Below, piece after piece: positions 52,706-60,071 of a DNA stretch of 64,000 nucleotides. Source of the stretch: Pseudobdellovibrionaceae bacterium (lineage in GTDB: Bacteria > Bdellovibrionota > Bdellovibrionia > Bdellovibrionales > UBA1609). Both the position numbers and the translations under genes were made by a program. Positions within the stretch are counted from its first letter, which is position 1. Every line of letters starts with the position of its first letter. The DNA is taken from positions 186,001 through 250,000 of the forward strand of contig CANEZP010000003.1 in NCBI GenBank assembly GCA_947444305.1. The letters are read 5' to 3'. The notes below the pieces were generated by a model. That model did not search any database and was not told the DNA's origin. It was given only the letters and a program-made list of their open reading frames with translations.

Positions 52706-53757
52706 AAATTGTTACGGGAATTATCGCCGTTGCTTTTGCCGTAGCCGTCGCCTTCTTCGGTTTCCAAGCTTTCCGTTTTTTAGCGGCGGGCCCCGGGAAA
52801 GCCGAAGAGAAGATGGTTTTTGAAATCCCGAACGGCAAATCGTTCGGCCAGGTCGCCGCCGATTTAGAAGCCAAAGGTTTGATCATCGATGCGTTCAAGA
52901 TGCGTATCTTAGCCAAGTTGACCCACACCGACGCTAAGGTGAAACGCGGTGAGTACGAGCTTAACCGCGCGATGACGCCGCAACAGATTTTAAAAGTTTT
53001 CGTTCTAGGTAAAAGCATCCAGTATCCGATTACCTTCCCTGAAGGTACGAACATGTTTGAGATGGCTTCGTTGCTCGAAAGCCGTGGCCTATTCAAGGCC
53101 GAGGAATTTTTAAAAGCTTGCCGCGACAAAGCCTTGATCGAACAACTGCTGGGCGTAGATGTTTCGAGCCTTGAAGGCTACCTTTTTCCTGAGACTTACA
53201 ACGTAACTAAATACACGCCGATGAAAGAATTCATCACGGCGATGGTGCAGAATTTTAAGAACAACTACCAGCAGCTCGAAGCTAACGGCGGCGATGTTCC
53301 GGTGAAGCTTGCCCGGCACGAACTGGTTACGCTCGCCAGCGTAGTTGAAAAAGAAACCGGCGCGCCCGAAGAGCGCCCGATGATCGCTTCGGTTTTCTAT
53401 AACCGCTTGGTCAAAAATATGAAGTTACAAAGCGATCCGACGATCGTGTACGGCATCTGGGCCGAGACCGGTGCTTATAAACAGAATATTACGAAAGACG
53501 ATATTCTCAATCCCACGCGCTACAATACGTACACCGTGCCGCGCTTACCGTTCGGGCCGATCTCGAACCCGGGGCGTGAATCGCTCGCGGCCGTGATGAA
53601 ACCCGCGGTCGCGCCGTTCTTCTACTTCGTAAGCCGTAACGACGGGACGCACATCTTCACTAAGACCTACGAAGATCATTTAAAGGCGGTCGCGAGTTTT
53701 CAATTGAATCCCGCCGCGCGCGAAGGCAAAAGCTGGCGGGACTTGAAGAAGAAGTAA
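52702..53757 (+). CDS. mltG: Endolytic murein transglycosylase MltG
   Basis: 351 residues. One N-terminal transmembrane helix (VTGIIAVAFAVAVAFFGF), then the LysM-like region and the YceG catalytic domain with the conserved ASVVEKETGAPEERPMIASV and FYNRLVKNMKLQSDPTIVYG segments, the Glu in VVEKE being the catalytic residue. It cuts nascent glycan strands and sets their length. Its start overlaps astD (ATGA), a functionally unrelated partner in the same transcript. Confidence 0.93.
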   Translation: MKIVTGIIAVAFAVAVAFFGFQAFRFLAAGPGKAEEKMVFEIPNGKSFGQVAADLEAKGLIIDAFKMRILAKLTHTDAKVKRGEYELNRAMTPQQILKVFVLGKSIQYPITFPEGTNMFEMASLLESRGLFKAEEFLKACRDKALIEQLLGVDVSSLEGYLFPETYNVTKYTPMKEFITAMVQNFKNNYQQLEANGGDVPVKLARHELVTLASVVEKETGAPEERPMIASVFYNRLVKNMKLQSDPTIVYGIWAETGAYKQNITKDDILNPTRYNTYTVPRLPFGPISNPGRESLAAVMKPAVAPFFYFVSRNDGTHIFTKTYEDHLKAVASFQLNPAAREGKSWRDLKKK

Positions 53758-53761
53758 GCGG

Positions 53762-54211
53762 CTAGTTTAAATTGTAGCGGCCTTTAGATTCTTTTTTGCC
53801 GCCGATCAGAAGATCGGTTTTACCACCGGAAAGTGCGTAGCTGTATTTATCACCGGCATCCGTCCACTGAACGAGCAAAGTGCCGGCGACGACCTTCCAG
53901 CTTCCCGCGATGGATCCGCCACCTTGGGCTTCGCTCGAAAATGTTCCGTCCTTGTTCAAACGAATTGCGGCGCCGTGCGCTTGATCATCAATCCAGAACG
54001 GAGCTTTCTTGCGAACCTTCGCGCGTAAGGCGTGATCGGCCGCGCTCGGCGCTTTCGCCGGCGGGGGGAGCTTACCGCTATTTTCGGCGGGAAGGGTCGG
54101 GGCCGCGCCCGTTCCTTTCGTTTCGGTTTTCATTTCTTCGTCGTCCGCCCACGCGGGAAATCCTGCACATAAACCGAACGACAACGCTATGACAAAAGTC
54201 TTGGTTCTCAT
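53762..54211 (-). CDS. Hypothetical exported protein
   Basis: 149 residues. Signal peptide (MRTKTFVIALSFGLCAGFPA) then an acidic and Pro/Ala-rich linker and a C-terminal beta domain (KDGTFSSEAQGGGSIAGSWK, GTLLVQWTDAGDKYSYALSG) resembling lipocalin-like stress or META-type folds. No family is named. It is convergent with mltG (4 bp between stops). Confidence 0.6.
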   Translation of the reverse strand: MRTKTFVIALSFGLCAGFPAWADDEEMKTETKGTGAAPTLPAENSGKLPPPAKAPSAADHALRAKVRKKAPFWIDDQAHGAAIRLNKDGTFSSEAQGGGSIAGSWKVVAGTLLVQWTDAGDKYSYALSGGKTDLLIGGKKESKGRYNLN

Positions 54212-54279
54212 GAAATAAGCCTAGCCCGGTGACCTAAACTCGTCCAGTTCGAAAGTGATTGCGCCGAAGAGAACCCCAC

Positions 54280-54855
54280 ATGAGTAAATATTCTCGCACC
54301 GAAAAGCTTTTAGTTTCCGTCGCCTTCGCCTTTCTCTTTTGCACCGCTTACTTTCTAGCGACCAGCAAGATGTGGCGTTCGCCCGACGTTCGTCGTGACA
54401 TGCCTTTGGGTAAAATCAACGTGACGAACGGCGATACCCGCTGGAAGGGTGCAACGCAAGCGCACCAGTTTAGAACCTGGGAAAAGCAAAGACTCTACGT
54501 AGGTGACACACTTTACTCGGGGGCATTCTCGCGGCTGGGATTCTACTTAGGCGAAATGCACGTGGATCTAAAGCCGCACACGCGGGTCATGCTGAACACC
54601 GGTGATGAGAAATTATCGCTCGATGCCTACTTCGGTCAGTTCGAGATTCACATTCCGCCGGGTGACCGTTTGCGGATCAACTTAGATAAAAAGTTTTTAG
54701 ACTTAGCTTCGGTGAACGGCGGCCGCGCCAACATTCAAGTCGAAGTGGACCGAACGTTACGCGTGCAAAATATGGCGGGTGATTTGATCGTGAGAAGAGA
54801 GGGGAAGGCGGAATACACCGTCCCCGAAGAAGAGATTATACGCGCGGGCGATTAG
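54280..54855 (+). CDS. FecR-like single-span membrane protein
   Basis: 191 residues from the ATG at 54280. One N-terminal membrane helix (LLVSVAFAFLFCTAYFLA) anchors a periplasmic beta-rich region (LGEMHVDLKPHTRVMLNTGD, FGQFEIHIPPGDRLRIN) like the FecR fold of cell-surface signalling proteins. No sigma factor or TonB receptor lies nearby, so the function is unknown. The 3' end overlaps the converging gene by 4 nt. Confidence 0.6.
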   Translation: MSKYSRTEKLLVSVAFAFLFCTAYFLATSKMWRSPDVRRDMPLGKINVTNGDTRWKGATQAHQFRTWEKQRLYVGDTLYSGAFSRLGFYLGEMHVDLKPHTRVMLNTGDEKLSLDAYFGQFEIHIPPGDRLRINLDKKFLDLASVNGGRANIQVEVDRTLRVQNMAGDLIVRREGKAEYTVPEEEIIRAGD

Positions 54856-55472
54856 TTAATCTTTTTGAATCTGACCGCAACGACGTAGCTACCGTTATTA
54901 TCCGAATAGACCGACCGTACTTCGTAATCTACCGGCGTGACCGTCTGAATAACGAAAAGTTCATCGGCTTTACCGCCGAACGCTTTTTCAAGCGAATCGG
55001 GTTTCTCACTTACCGGTTTCGATTCGGCAACCAGACCGCGGTTGACGACCTTAAACGAAAGTTCTCTCGCTTCAACATCGAGCTTCGCGCCCGCCGCGGC
55101 GACCATTTTCGAAGCAACGTTGGCGACGAGGGAAAGATTTTTCTCGGTGAGATTAATCCCGTTACGGACGCAGTTGACCCTGGCTTTGAAGACGGCCACG
55201 CGATCGCCCACGTCTTCTATGTGAACGACCAAACCCTTGTCGCCCTTCTCGGTGTAGATCAAATTGCTGCCTTGGTAAGCGTAGGAGCCGGCGGGGATCG
55301 CGCTGTCGTTATCGCCCTTCTTCCAAGTTTTTTGATTCGCTTTATAATTCAGATCGATCGGCACGTAATTGAGCGGACACTGCCGGCCGGGAACGTTGTT
55401 GCGACCGCCGCCGCTGCAACCCACCACTGTCGTAACAAACGCTAAAACGGCAAATACATGAAATGACTTCAT
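54852..55472 (-). CDS. Hypothetical lipoprotein
   Basis: 206 residues from the ATG at 55472, with GGAG just upstream. The signal peptide ends in a lipobox (TTVVGC) followed by a Gly/Asn linker and PGRQCPLNYVP. The remaining region is mixed alpha/beta (VASKMVAAAGAKLDVEAREL, YEVRSVYSDNNGSYVVAVRF) and unrecognised. Envelope location is inferred. Confidence 0.6.
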   Translation of the reverse strand: MKSFHVFAVLAFVTTVVGCSGGGRNNVPGRQCPLNYVPIDLNYKANQKTWKKGDNDSAIPAGSYAYQGSNLIYTEKGDKGLVVHIEDVGDRVAVFKARVNCVRNGINLTEKNLSLVANVASKMVAAAGAKLDVEARELSFKVVNRGLVAESKPVSEKPDSLEKAFGGKADELFVIQTVTPVDYEVRSVYSDNNGSYVVAVRFKKIN

Positions 55473-55515
55473 AAAGCTCCATACCGGGTAGGGTCGGGAA
55501 AGAGGCTTCCCACGG

Positions 55516-55542
55516 TAACGCTGTGTATAACACATAGCGTTA
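55516..55542 (-). promoter_or_regulatory. Near-perfect palindrome upstream of the lipoprotein gene
   Basis: TAACGCT (55516-55522) pairs with AGCGTTA (55536-55542), and GTGT pairs with ACAC inside, with a 2-nt bulge. It lies 44 nt before the start at 55472 and 14 nt after the next upstream gene ends. No T run follows, so an operator is more likely than a terminator. The regulator is unknown. Confidence 0.35.
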
Positions 55543-55555
55543 ATTACGGCAAGCC

Positions 55556-56020
55556 TTAGTTCGTCGTGGGTGGCTGGAAGGGCTCAAACCTTTGACTGCC
55601 GGGATTGTAACGGAAAACGTTGAGGTGGGGAACCAATTGATTATCGAACGAAGGGGCAAGTAATTCCATTTTGCCGTCGCCATCAACATCGGCGATGGCC
55701 AAGCGGGTCACGTGCCCTTGGTAGTTGAACAGCCCGTCGTGCTTATCCGGCAGCAGGATGCGATCGATCATTTTGGATTCGCCGTTCGCTTCGATTTTCA
55801 ATACTTCGACGAAGAGACCGTCTTCGTTACGATACTTGATCACCTTCGACGCCGAACCGTCCCCGAGCAAGTCCCCTTCGGCGGTGGCCAATACCTCGCG
55901 GCCGGGATGGGCGATAAAGTTTTGTACCTTCGCGCGCACCGAAGGCGTGAGGGCTGCGGCCAACAAGATCGCGGTGACGAGAAGGAAGAAACTAAAGATG
56001 ATCCAGCGTTGCGCAGACAT
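55556..56020 (-). CDS. Small membrane-anchored protein with an FG-GAP/EF-hand-like loop
   Basis: 154 residues from the ATG at 56020. One N-terminal membrane helix (WIIFSFFLLVTAILLAAALT) anchors a beta-rich periplasmic domain. IADVDGDGKMELLAP is a calcium-loop repeat of FG-GAP/VCBS type, and EGDLLGDGSASKV looks like an earlier, weaker copy. Function unknown; integrin-like propeller blades are usually longer. It is followed by the palindrome at 55516. Confidence 0.65.
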   Translation of the reverse strand: MSAQRWIIFSFFLLVTAILLAAALTPSVRAKVQNFIAHPGREVLATAEGDLLGDGSASKVIKYRNEDGLFVEVLKIEANGESKMIDRILLPDKHDGLFNYQGHVTRLAIADVDGDGKMELLAPSFDNQLVPHLNVFRYNPGSQRFEPFQPPTTN

Positions 56021-56040
56021 GGTCCAATTCAAGCAAACTT

Positions 56041-56745
56041 TTATGCTTTGAGCACGACAAAACTGTATTGGCGCCCGGCCCGCTGCTTATCACGGCGGAA
56101 TGAGAAATAAAGTTCGTCGGCTACTGTGTCGCTAAGCTGCTCATGTATTTCGAGGTCTGAACCGAAAGTTTCGCGAAGCTGACGACGGACTAATTCCGTA
56201 AGGTCGAAATACTTTTTTAAAGGATCGGGGTGCGTACCTTCAAGCTCGGCGCCGCCGGGTAGAACCGCCGAAAGTTGAGAAGCGACGTCCAGCCCAACTT
56301 CGAAGCTCGCTTTCATAATGTGCGGGCCGATAGCCGCCGCCGATGGTGAGCGAGGTGCGAAGGCAACTCGAGACGCCGCAACGATATTCTGCGCGGTACC
56401 ACGCCAGCCTGAATGAATCGCGCATGCGACCTCGCGATTGGCAAGCAGAATGGGCGTGCAATCTGCGGATTGCGAAACGAGCGCTAAATTTTTCTTCGAG
56501 GTGTAGTGAGCATCGGCTTCGGTTTCTATTCCCGCATCGGCTAATACGACGGCGCGGCCGTGCACCTGTTTAAGATAAGCAAACTCATATTGCGGGAAAT
56601 ATTCTTTAAGCGTGGCACGGTCACCATGGCGAGTACCGAAGAAGAAATACGCTTCGTCGGTTTCGAAACTGAAGCCGATCGTACGGTCCGCGAATATTTC
56701 GGGCTTAAACAACGTGCGCCGCCCGCGCCATCTGAGCGAGCTCAT
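56041..56745 (-). CDS. pgeF: PgeF/YfiH-family (LACC1-like) purine nucleoside phosphorylase/polyphenol oxidase
   Basis: 234 residues from the ATG at 56745. Metal-site residues include the His of QVHGRAVVL, the Cys in SADCTPILL and the His in AIHSGWRGTAQNI. The family was named polyphenol oxidase, but bacterial members edit peptidoglycan precursors and LACC1 cleaves adenosine and other nucleosides. The start overlaps rluD by 41 nt, a frequent neighbour pair. Confidence 0.88.
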   Translation of the reverse strand: MSSLRWRGRRTLFKPEIFADRTIGFSFETDEAYFFFGTRHGDRATLKEYFPQYEFAYLKQVHGRAVVLADAGIETEADAHYTSKKNLALVSQSADCTPILLANREVACAIHSGWRGTAQNIVAASRVAFAPRSPSAAAIGPHIMKASFEVGLDVASQLSAVLPGGAELEGTHPDPLKKYFDLTELVRRQLRETFGSDLEIHEQLSDTVADELYFSFRRDKQRAGRQYSFVVLKA

Positions 56746-57637
56746 CCGGCCATTCCGCTTTGAATAGGAGTTCTTGCTTTGTACGGGGATGAACGAAGCC
56801 AAGCTCGCACGCGTGCAATGCCATTCGGGTAACGAAATTCAACTTTTTATCTTTCACGCGTGCGCCGTAAATCGGATCGCCGAGAATCGGTAAACCCTTT
56901 TCGGATAAGTGAACGCGGATTTGGTGCGTGCGGCCGGTTTCGAGTTTAAGTTGTAGCCACGAGTAATCATGATTCGACTGAATGGTCTTGTAGTGCGTGA
57001 TCGCGACTTTGCCTTTAGTTTCATGCGAAGCGAAACGCTTCCGATCCGATGGATGGCGTGCGAGCAAAGTTTTGATCGTACCGTCGCGCCCGCTCGGCCG
57101 GTGATGCACGAGTGCCCAGTAAATCCGGTGGGTCGTTTTATCTTTGAACTGCCTGGCCAAGCTTAAATGAGCCAAATCATTCTTCGCGACCACGAGAATT
57201 CCGCTGGTGTCGCGGTCGAGGCGGTGAACGATGCCCGGGCGCATTTCGTTGAAGCCCATGGCGAGGTCCTTCGTGTGATGCAAAAGAATATTAACGAGCG
57301 TGTCTTGCGCGTGTCCCGCGGCGGGGTGAACGACTAAGCCCGCCGGCTTGTTCACGACGATTAAATCGGAATCTTCAAACAGGATCGCGAGGGGTGCATC
57401 CCAAGCGCTAAGCCCTACCGGTTCGGCCGCCGGTATTTCGATCTGAACGATCATTCCTGCCGAAATTTTTTGCGAAGCCTTTAAACGTACGCCGGAAACG
57501 GTCACGAGCCCGCGATCGATTAGTTCGGCCGCGCGCGAGCGTGAGGGAATAAAATCGAGATAGCTCAGCCATTTGTCTAAGCGCTGGCTAGATTGCTCGG
57601 TGTTAACGGTAATGTTGTGGATCGTCTTGTCGCTCAA
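56705..57637 (-). CDS. rluD: 23S rRNA pseudouridine synthase RluD
   Basis: 310 residues. An N-terminal S4 RNA-binding domain (QRLDKWLSYLDFIPSRSRAA) precedes the RluA/RluD catalytic domain with the invariant Asp in RPGIVHRLDRDTSGILVV. The C-terminus has KLETGRTHQIRVHLSEKG. It makes pseudouridines in helix 69 of 23S rRNA, the substrate that RlmH (also in this window) then methylates. The start overlaps the J-like/HTH gene by 4 nt. Confidence 0.93.
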   Translation of the reverse strand: MSDKTIHNITVNTEQSSQRLDKWLSYLDFIPSRSRAAELIDRGLVTVSGVRLKASQKISAGMIVQIEIPAAEPVGLSAWDAPLAILFEDSDLIVVNKPAGLVVHPAAGHAQDTLVNILLHHTKDLAMGFNEMRPGIVHRLDRDTSGILVVAKNDLAHLSLARQFKDKTTHRIYWALVHHRPSGRDGTIKTLLARHPSDRKRFASHETKGKVAITHYKTIQSNHDYSWLQLKLETGRTHQIRVHLSEKGLPILGDPIYGARVKDKKLNFVTRMALHACELGFVHPRTKQELLFKAEWPDELAQMARAAHVV

Positions 57638-58305
57638 GATCTCTTTGACCGGAAATATTTCATGTAAGCGTCGGAGATCTTACGTTCGTTCAATCCGAGT
57701 AGGCGTGCCATCTGGACGACGAATCCGCGCGTGAAGACGGCCACGGGTAAGGCCTCGAGATCATTCGCCTCAAGTGCAACTAACGTCGACTTAATGACAC
57801 GAATTTCTTCACTCATTTGATCGAGCGTAACGCCTTTGTACAAACGGATTTTTTGGATGAACGGTCCGTCGATTTCTTGGGCTTGCTCAATTTCGGTTTC
57901 GATATCAGGTTTAACTTCGTAAACCGAAAACTTCGTACGCGAGAATCCGGTAGGCAAACTTTCTTGTTTGCCGGCCGAAGTCTTTACTGGGCCGATCCAT
58001 TGATCTTGCGAACGTGCGCGCGCGGGTTCTTGCGCCGTGGGCTTTGGTGGCGGCGCTTTAGCCAAGCCTATCTTCACGTCATACTCTTTGCGGCGGGCTT
58101 GGTGCGAAAGTGTTTGGTACGCTTCCTCAACGAGCGACATCAACTGCAATGCCTCTTCGGGAGTAAACATGCTGTAGATCGCGGGACTGTTGGGTGAGTA
58201 AGTCGCGCGTGCGCGCTGGTAGGCATTGTAAATATCGGTGGGCCCCGCAACCGGCGAGACTTCTAAAAGTTCGTAGTAAGTTTGACCGTCGTAGCGCTCA
58301 CTCAT
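57634..58305 (-). CDS. Degenerate J-domain plus RodZ-like helix-turn-helix protein
   Basis: 223 residues. Residues about 8-75 align with a J domain (TYYELLEVSPVAGPTDIYNA), but the HPD triplet needed to stimulate DnaK is absent; the helix II-III loop reads YSPNSPA. Residues about 75-140 are a Pro-rich linker. Residues about 145-223 look like the RodZ-type HTH (GVTLDQMSEEIRVIKSTLVA, FTRGFVVQMARLLGLNERKI). No membrane segment is seen. It is probably a protein-interaction module, and the MinD-like ATPase gene is directly upstream. Confidence 0.8.
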   Translation of the reverse strand: MSERYDGQTYYELLEVSPVAGPTDIYNAYQRARATYSPNSPAIYSMFTPEEALQLMSLVEEAYQTLSHQARRKEYDVKIGLAKAPPPKPTAQEPARARSQDQWIGPVKTSAGKQESLPTGFSRTKFSVYEVKPDIETEIEQAQEIDGPFIQKIRLYKGVTLDQMSEEIRVIKSTLVALEANDLEALPVAVFTRGFVVQMARLLGLNERKISDAYMKYFRSKRS

Positions 58306-58354
58306 TTAACAATTCCAAAAAGGAAAATCCGAACCGGTAACTTACGGTCCGTGA

Positions 58355-58373
58355 GGGACGAAATCATCGTCCC
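58355..58373 (-). repeat. 19-nt palindrome between the MinD-like and J/HTH genes
   Basis: GGGACGA / TCGTCCC are perfect 7-nt arms around a 5-nt loop. On the minus strand it is flanked by TTAC and followed by TCAC, like the copy after rpmA. Probable member of the intergenic family. Confidence 0.55.
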
Positions 58374-58379
58374 GTAATG

Positions 58380-59348
58380 TTAGGCCGCTTTGTTTTGCGA
58401 CTGGGGCTTCGCTATTTTACGAGCGATCCCCATGAGTTGAGCGTACAGGTGACTCTGGCGATTCGCCATTAAAAGATGATGCTTCTGGCGCAGTGACTGC
58501 CATACCGCATTATCGTATTCGAGTCCGCCGAGGAACTCGCAGGGGAATCCGAAATATTTATTGCAGACGCTTTGTAGCGCGTAGCCCATATCGACTTCTT
58601 GGCGCGTACGAGCTTGGTTCAAAACAATTTTGTAACCGAGATCAGCCATGATGTTCTTCAACTTCATGCCGAGTACGGGTTCACGGTCGACAAGGACGCG
58701 GATCAAGTCCGACGGATTTTTAATGCCGTGTGTATCACGGTTCGAAAGTAATTCGTCGATTTGCGTTTTCAATTGCAGCTGATGTTCGTAGCGACGCAAT
58801 TTGCGGAAGAAGCTGGCTTTCAAGAAACGGTAAGCGTTCTCGATGCTCGACGGTTCAGGAGTAAACACAACGACTTTATGCTTCGCCATGAGGAAGAAAT
58901 CGAGGGTCGCGTGATGAGTACCTGCACTAAGGTCTAGTACGGTGAAATCGGTCTTATGACGGTAGATCGCCGACATGATGCGCGAGCGTTGGATTTCATC
59001 GATGTTCGCAACGTCCATCGCTTCGCTCGAACCGCTTAACAAGCTAAGTTTGGGCCAGTGGGTCGTTTGAATCAGCGAGCTAAGTTCGGCCTGGGGATCG
59101 AGGATGAATTCGTTAATACCTTTGTTGCTCAAGGGTAAACCGAGCGAGGTATGAAGGTTCGCGCCGCCGAGATCGAGATCAATCGCGGTTACGTCGTAAC
59201 CCAACTGCGAAAGAAAGATGGCGATGCTCGAGCTTATGAAGGACTTACCGACGCCGCCTTTACCACCGCCAACGGCGATAATCGTCGACCCGGGTTCAAT
59301 CCGCCCGCGCAGAGGAGAAAAATCAGCATTTATTAAATTCGGTTTCAC
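58380..59348 (-). CDS. MinD/ParA-family ATPase (FlhG-like)
   Basis: 322 residues. The deviant Walker A is GGGKGGVGKSF, followed by the switch region DLDLGGANLHTSLGL. It has the extended family core (LDLSAGTHHATLDFF) and a long C-terminal helical part ending in a Lys-rich stretch. Such ATPases position flagella, pili or other polar structures. There is no flagellar cluster adjacent and no clear C-terminal amphipathic membrane anchor. It is transcribed toward the J-like/HTH gene (74 nt apart), possibly a functional pair. Confidence 0.87.
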   Translation of the reverse strand: MKPNLINADFSPLRGRIEPGSTIIAVGGGKGGVGKSFISSSIAIFLSQLGYDVTAIDLDLGGANLHTSLGLPLSNKGINEFILDPQAELSSLIQTTHWPKLSLLSGSSEAMDVANIDEIQRSRIMSAIYRHKTDFTVLDLSAGTHHATLDFFLMAKHKVVVFTPEPSSIENAYRFLKASFFRKLRRYEHQLQLKTQIDELLSNRDTHGIKNPSDLIRVLVDREPVLGMKLKNIMADLGYKIVLNQARTRQEVDMGYALQSVCNKYFGFPCEFLGGLEYDNAVWQSLRQKHHLLMANRQSHLYAQLMGIARKIAKPQSQNKAA

Positions 59349-59378
59349 CGAAGATCATCCCTTGAATCTTGCAGCCAA

Positions 59379-60071
59379 TTACGGAAGGGGCTTCAATAGT
59401 CCCTTCTTCAATTTCTCTTCGGCTTCAGATCCCCGGACATAAAGTGGTTTGACACTTTTCCATGAGGAAAATTGCGCAAAATGCGACATCGCGACTAAAG
59501 TTTTGGCCGCGGAATCACCCCTGGTATCGACATCGGGCACGACGAAAGTTTTGTCGAAGGCACCGGCCGCCTGGACTTCGCCCATATCGCCCGAAAAGGG
59601 CTGGACCATTGTCTGCATCGCGCCGGAAACTTTCCGGTACGCTCCGGCGTAGAAGAACTTCTGGATCGCCTTCATCACGATCATCGCGGATTGATTCTCG
59701 GCCGTGTTTTCAAAAGCGAGGACTTCTAGCGATGAAAAAGTCGCCACCGGTTTCTCTAAAGCGTAGGCCAGGGTACGAATCAGGTTAACGCCTACCCGGA
59801 TGCCGGTAAAAGAGCCGGGCCCCGTATTCACGGCGAAATGAGTAAGGTCGTGCAAAACTAAACCGGCCGCGGCGAGCGCCCGACCGACTTCAAGAGTCGC
59901 GACTTCGGAGTGCATCGCCAGTTTGTTCCAACGGGCTTCGGCTAAGATTTTAAAGGGTTGGCCGGGAAGAAATTCGGCGATGGCGAGTGAGCCGGTCGCG
60001 GTCGAGGTATCGACCGCGAGTAGTTTTGCCGGAAGATTACCAGCGATTAGCGATGAGGTTGCTGATGTCAT
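59379..60071 (-). CDS. tsaB: tRNA t6A biosynthesis protein TsaB
   Basis: 230 residues from the ATG at 60071. The actin-like fold begins AKLLAVDTSTATGSLAIAEF and has FAVNTGPGSFTGIRVGVNLI, the TsaB signature, with SLEVLAFENT after it. TsaB is the non-catalytic partner of TsaD in making threonylcarbamoyl-adenosine in tRNAs. The 5' end overlaps rseP by 35 nt. An in-frame TTG four codons upstream is possible. Confidence 0.88.
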   Translation of the reverse strand: MTSATSSLIAGNLPAKLLAVDTSTATGSLAIAEFLPGQPFKILAEARWNKLAMHSEVATLEVGRALAAAGLVLHDLTHFAVNTGPGSFTGIRVGVNLIRTLAYALEKPVATFSSLEVLAFENTAENQSAMIVMKAIQKFFYAGAYRKVSGAMQTMVQPFSGDMGEVQAAGAFDKTFVVPDVDTRGDSAAKTLVAMSHFAQFSSWKSVKPLYVRGSEAEEKLKKGLLKPLP

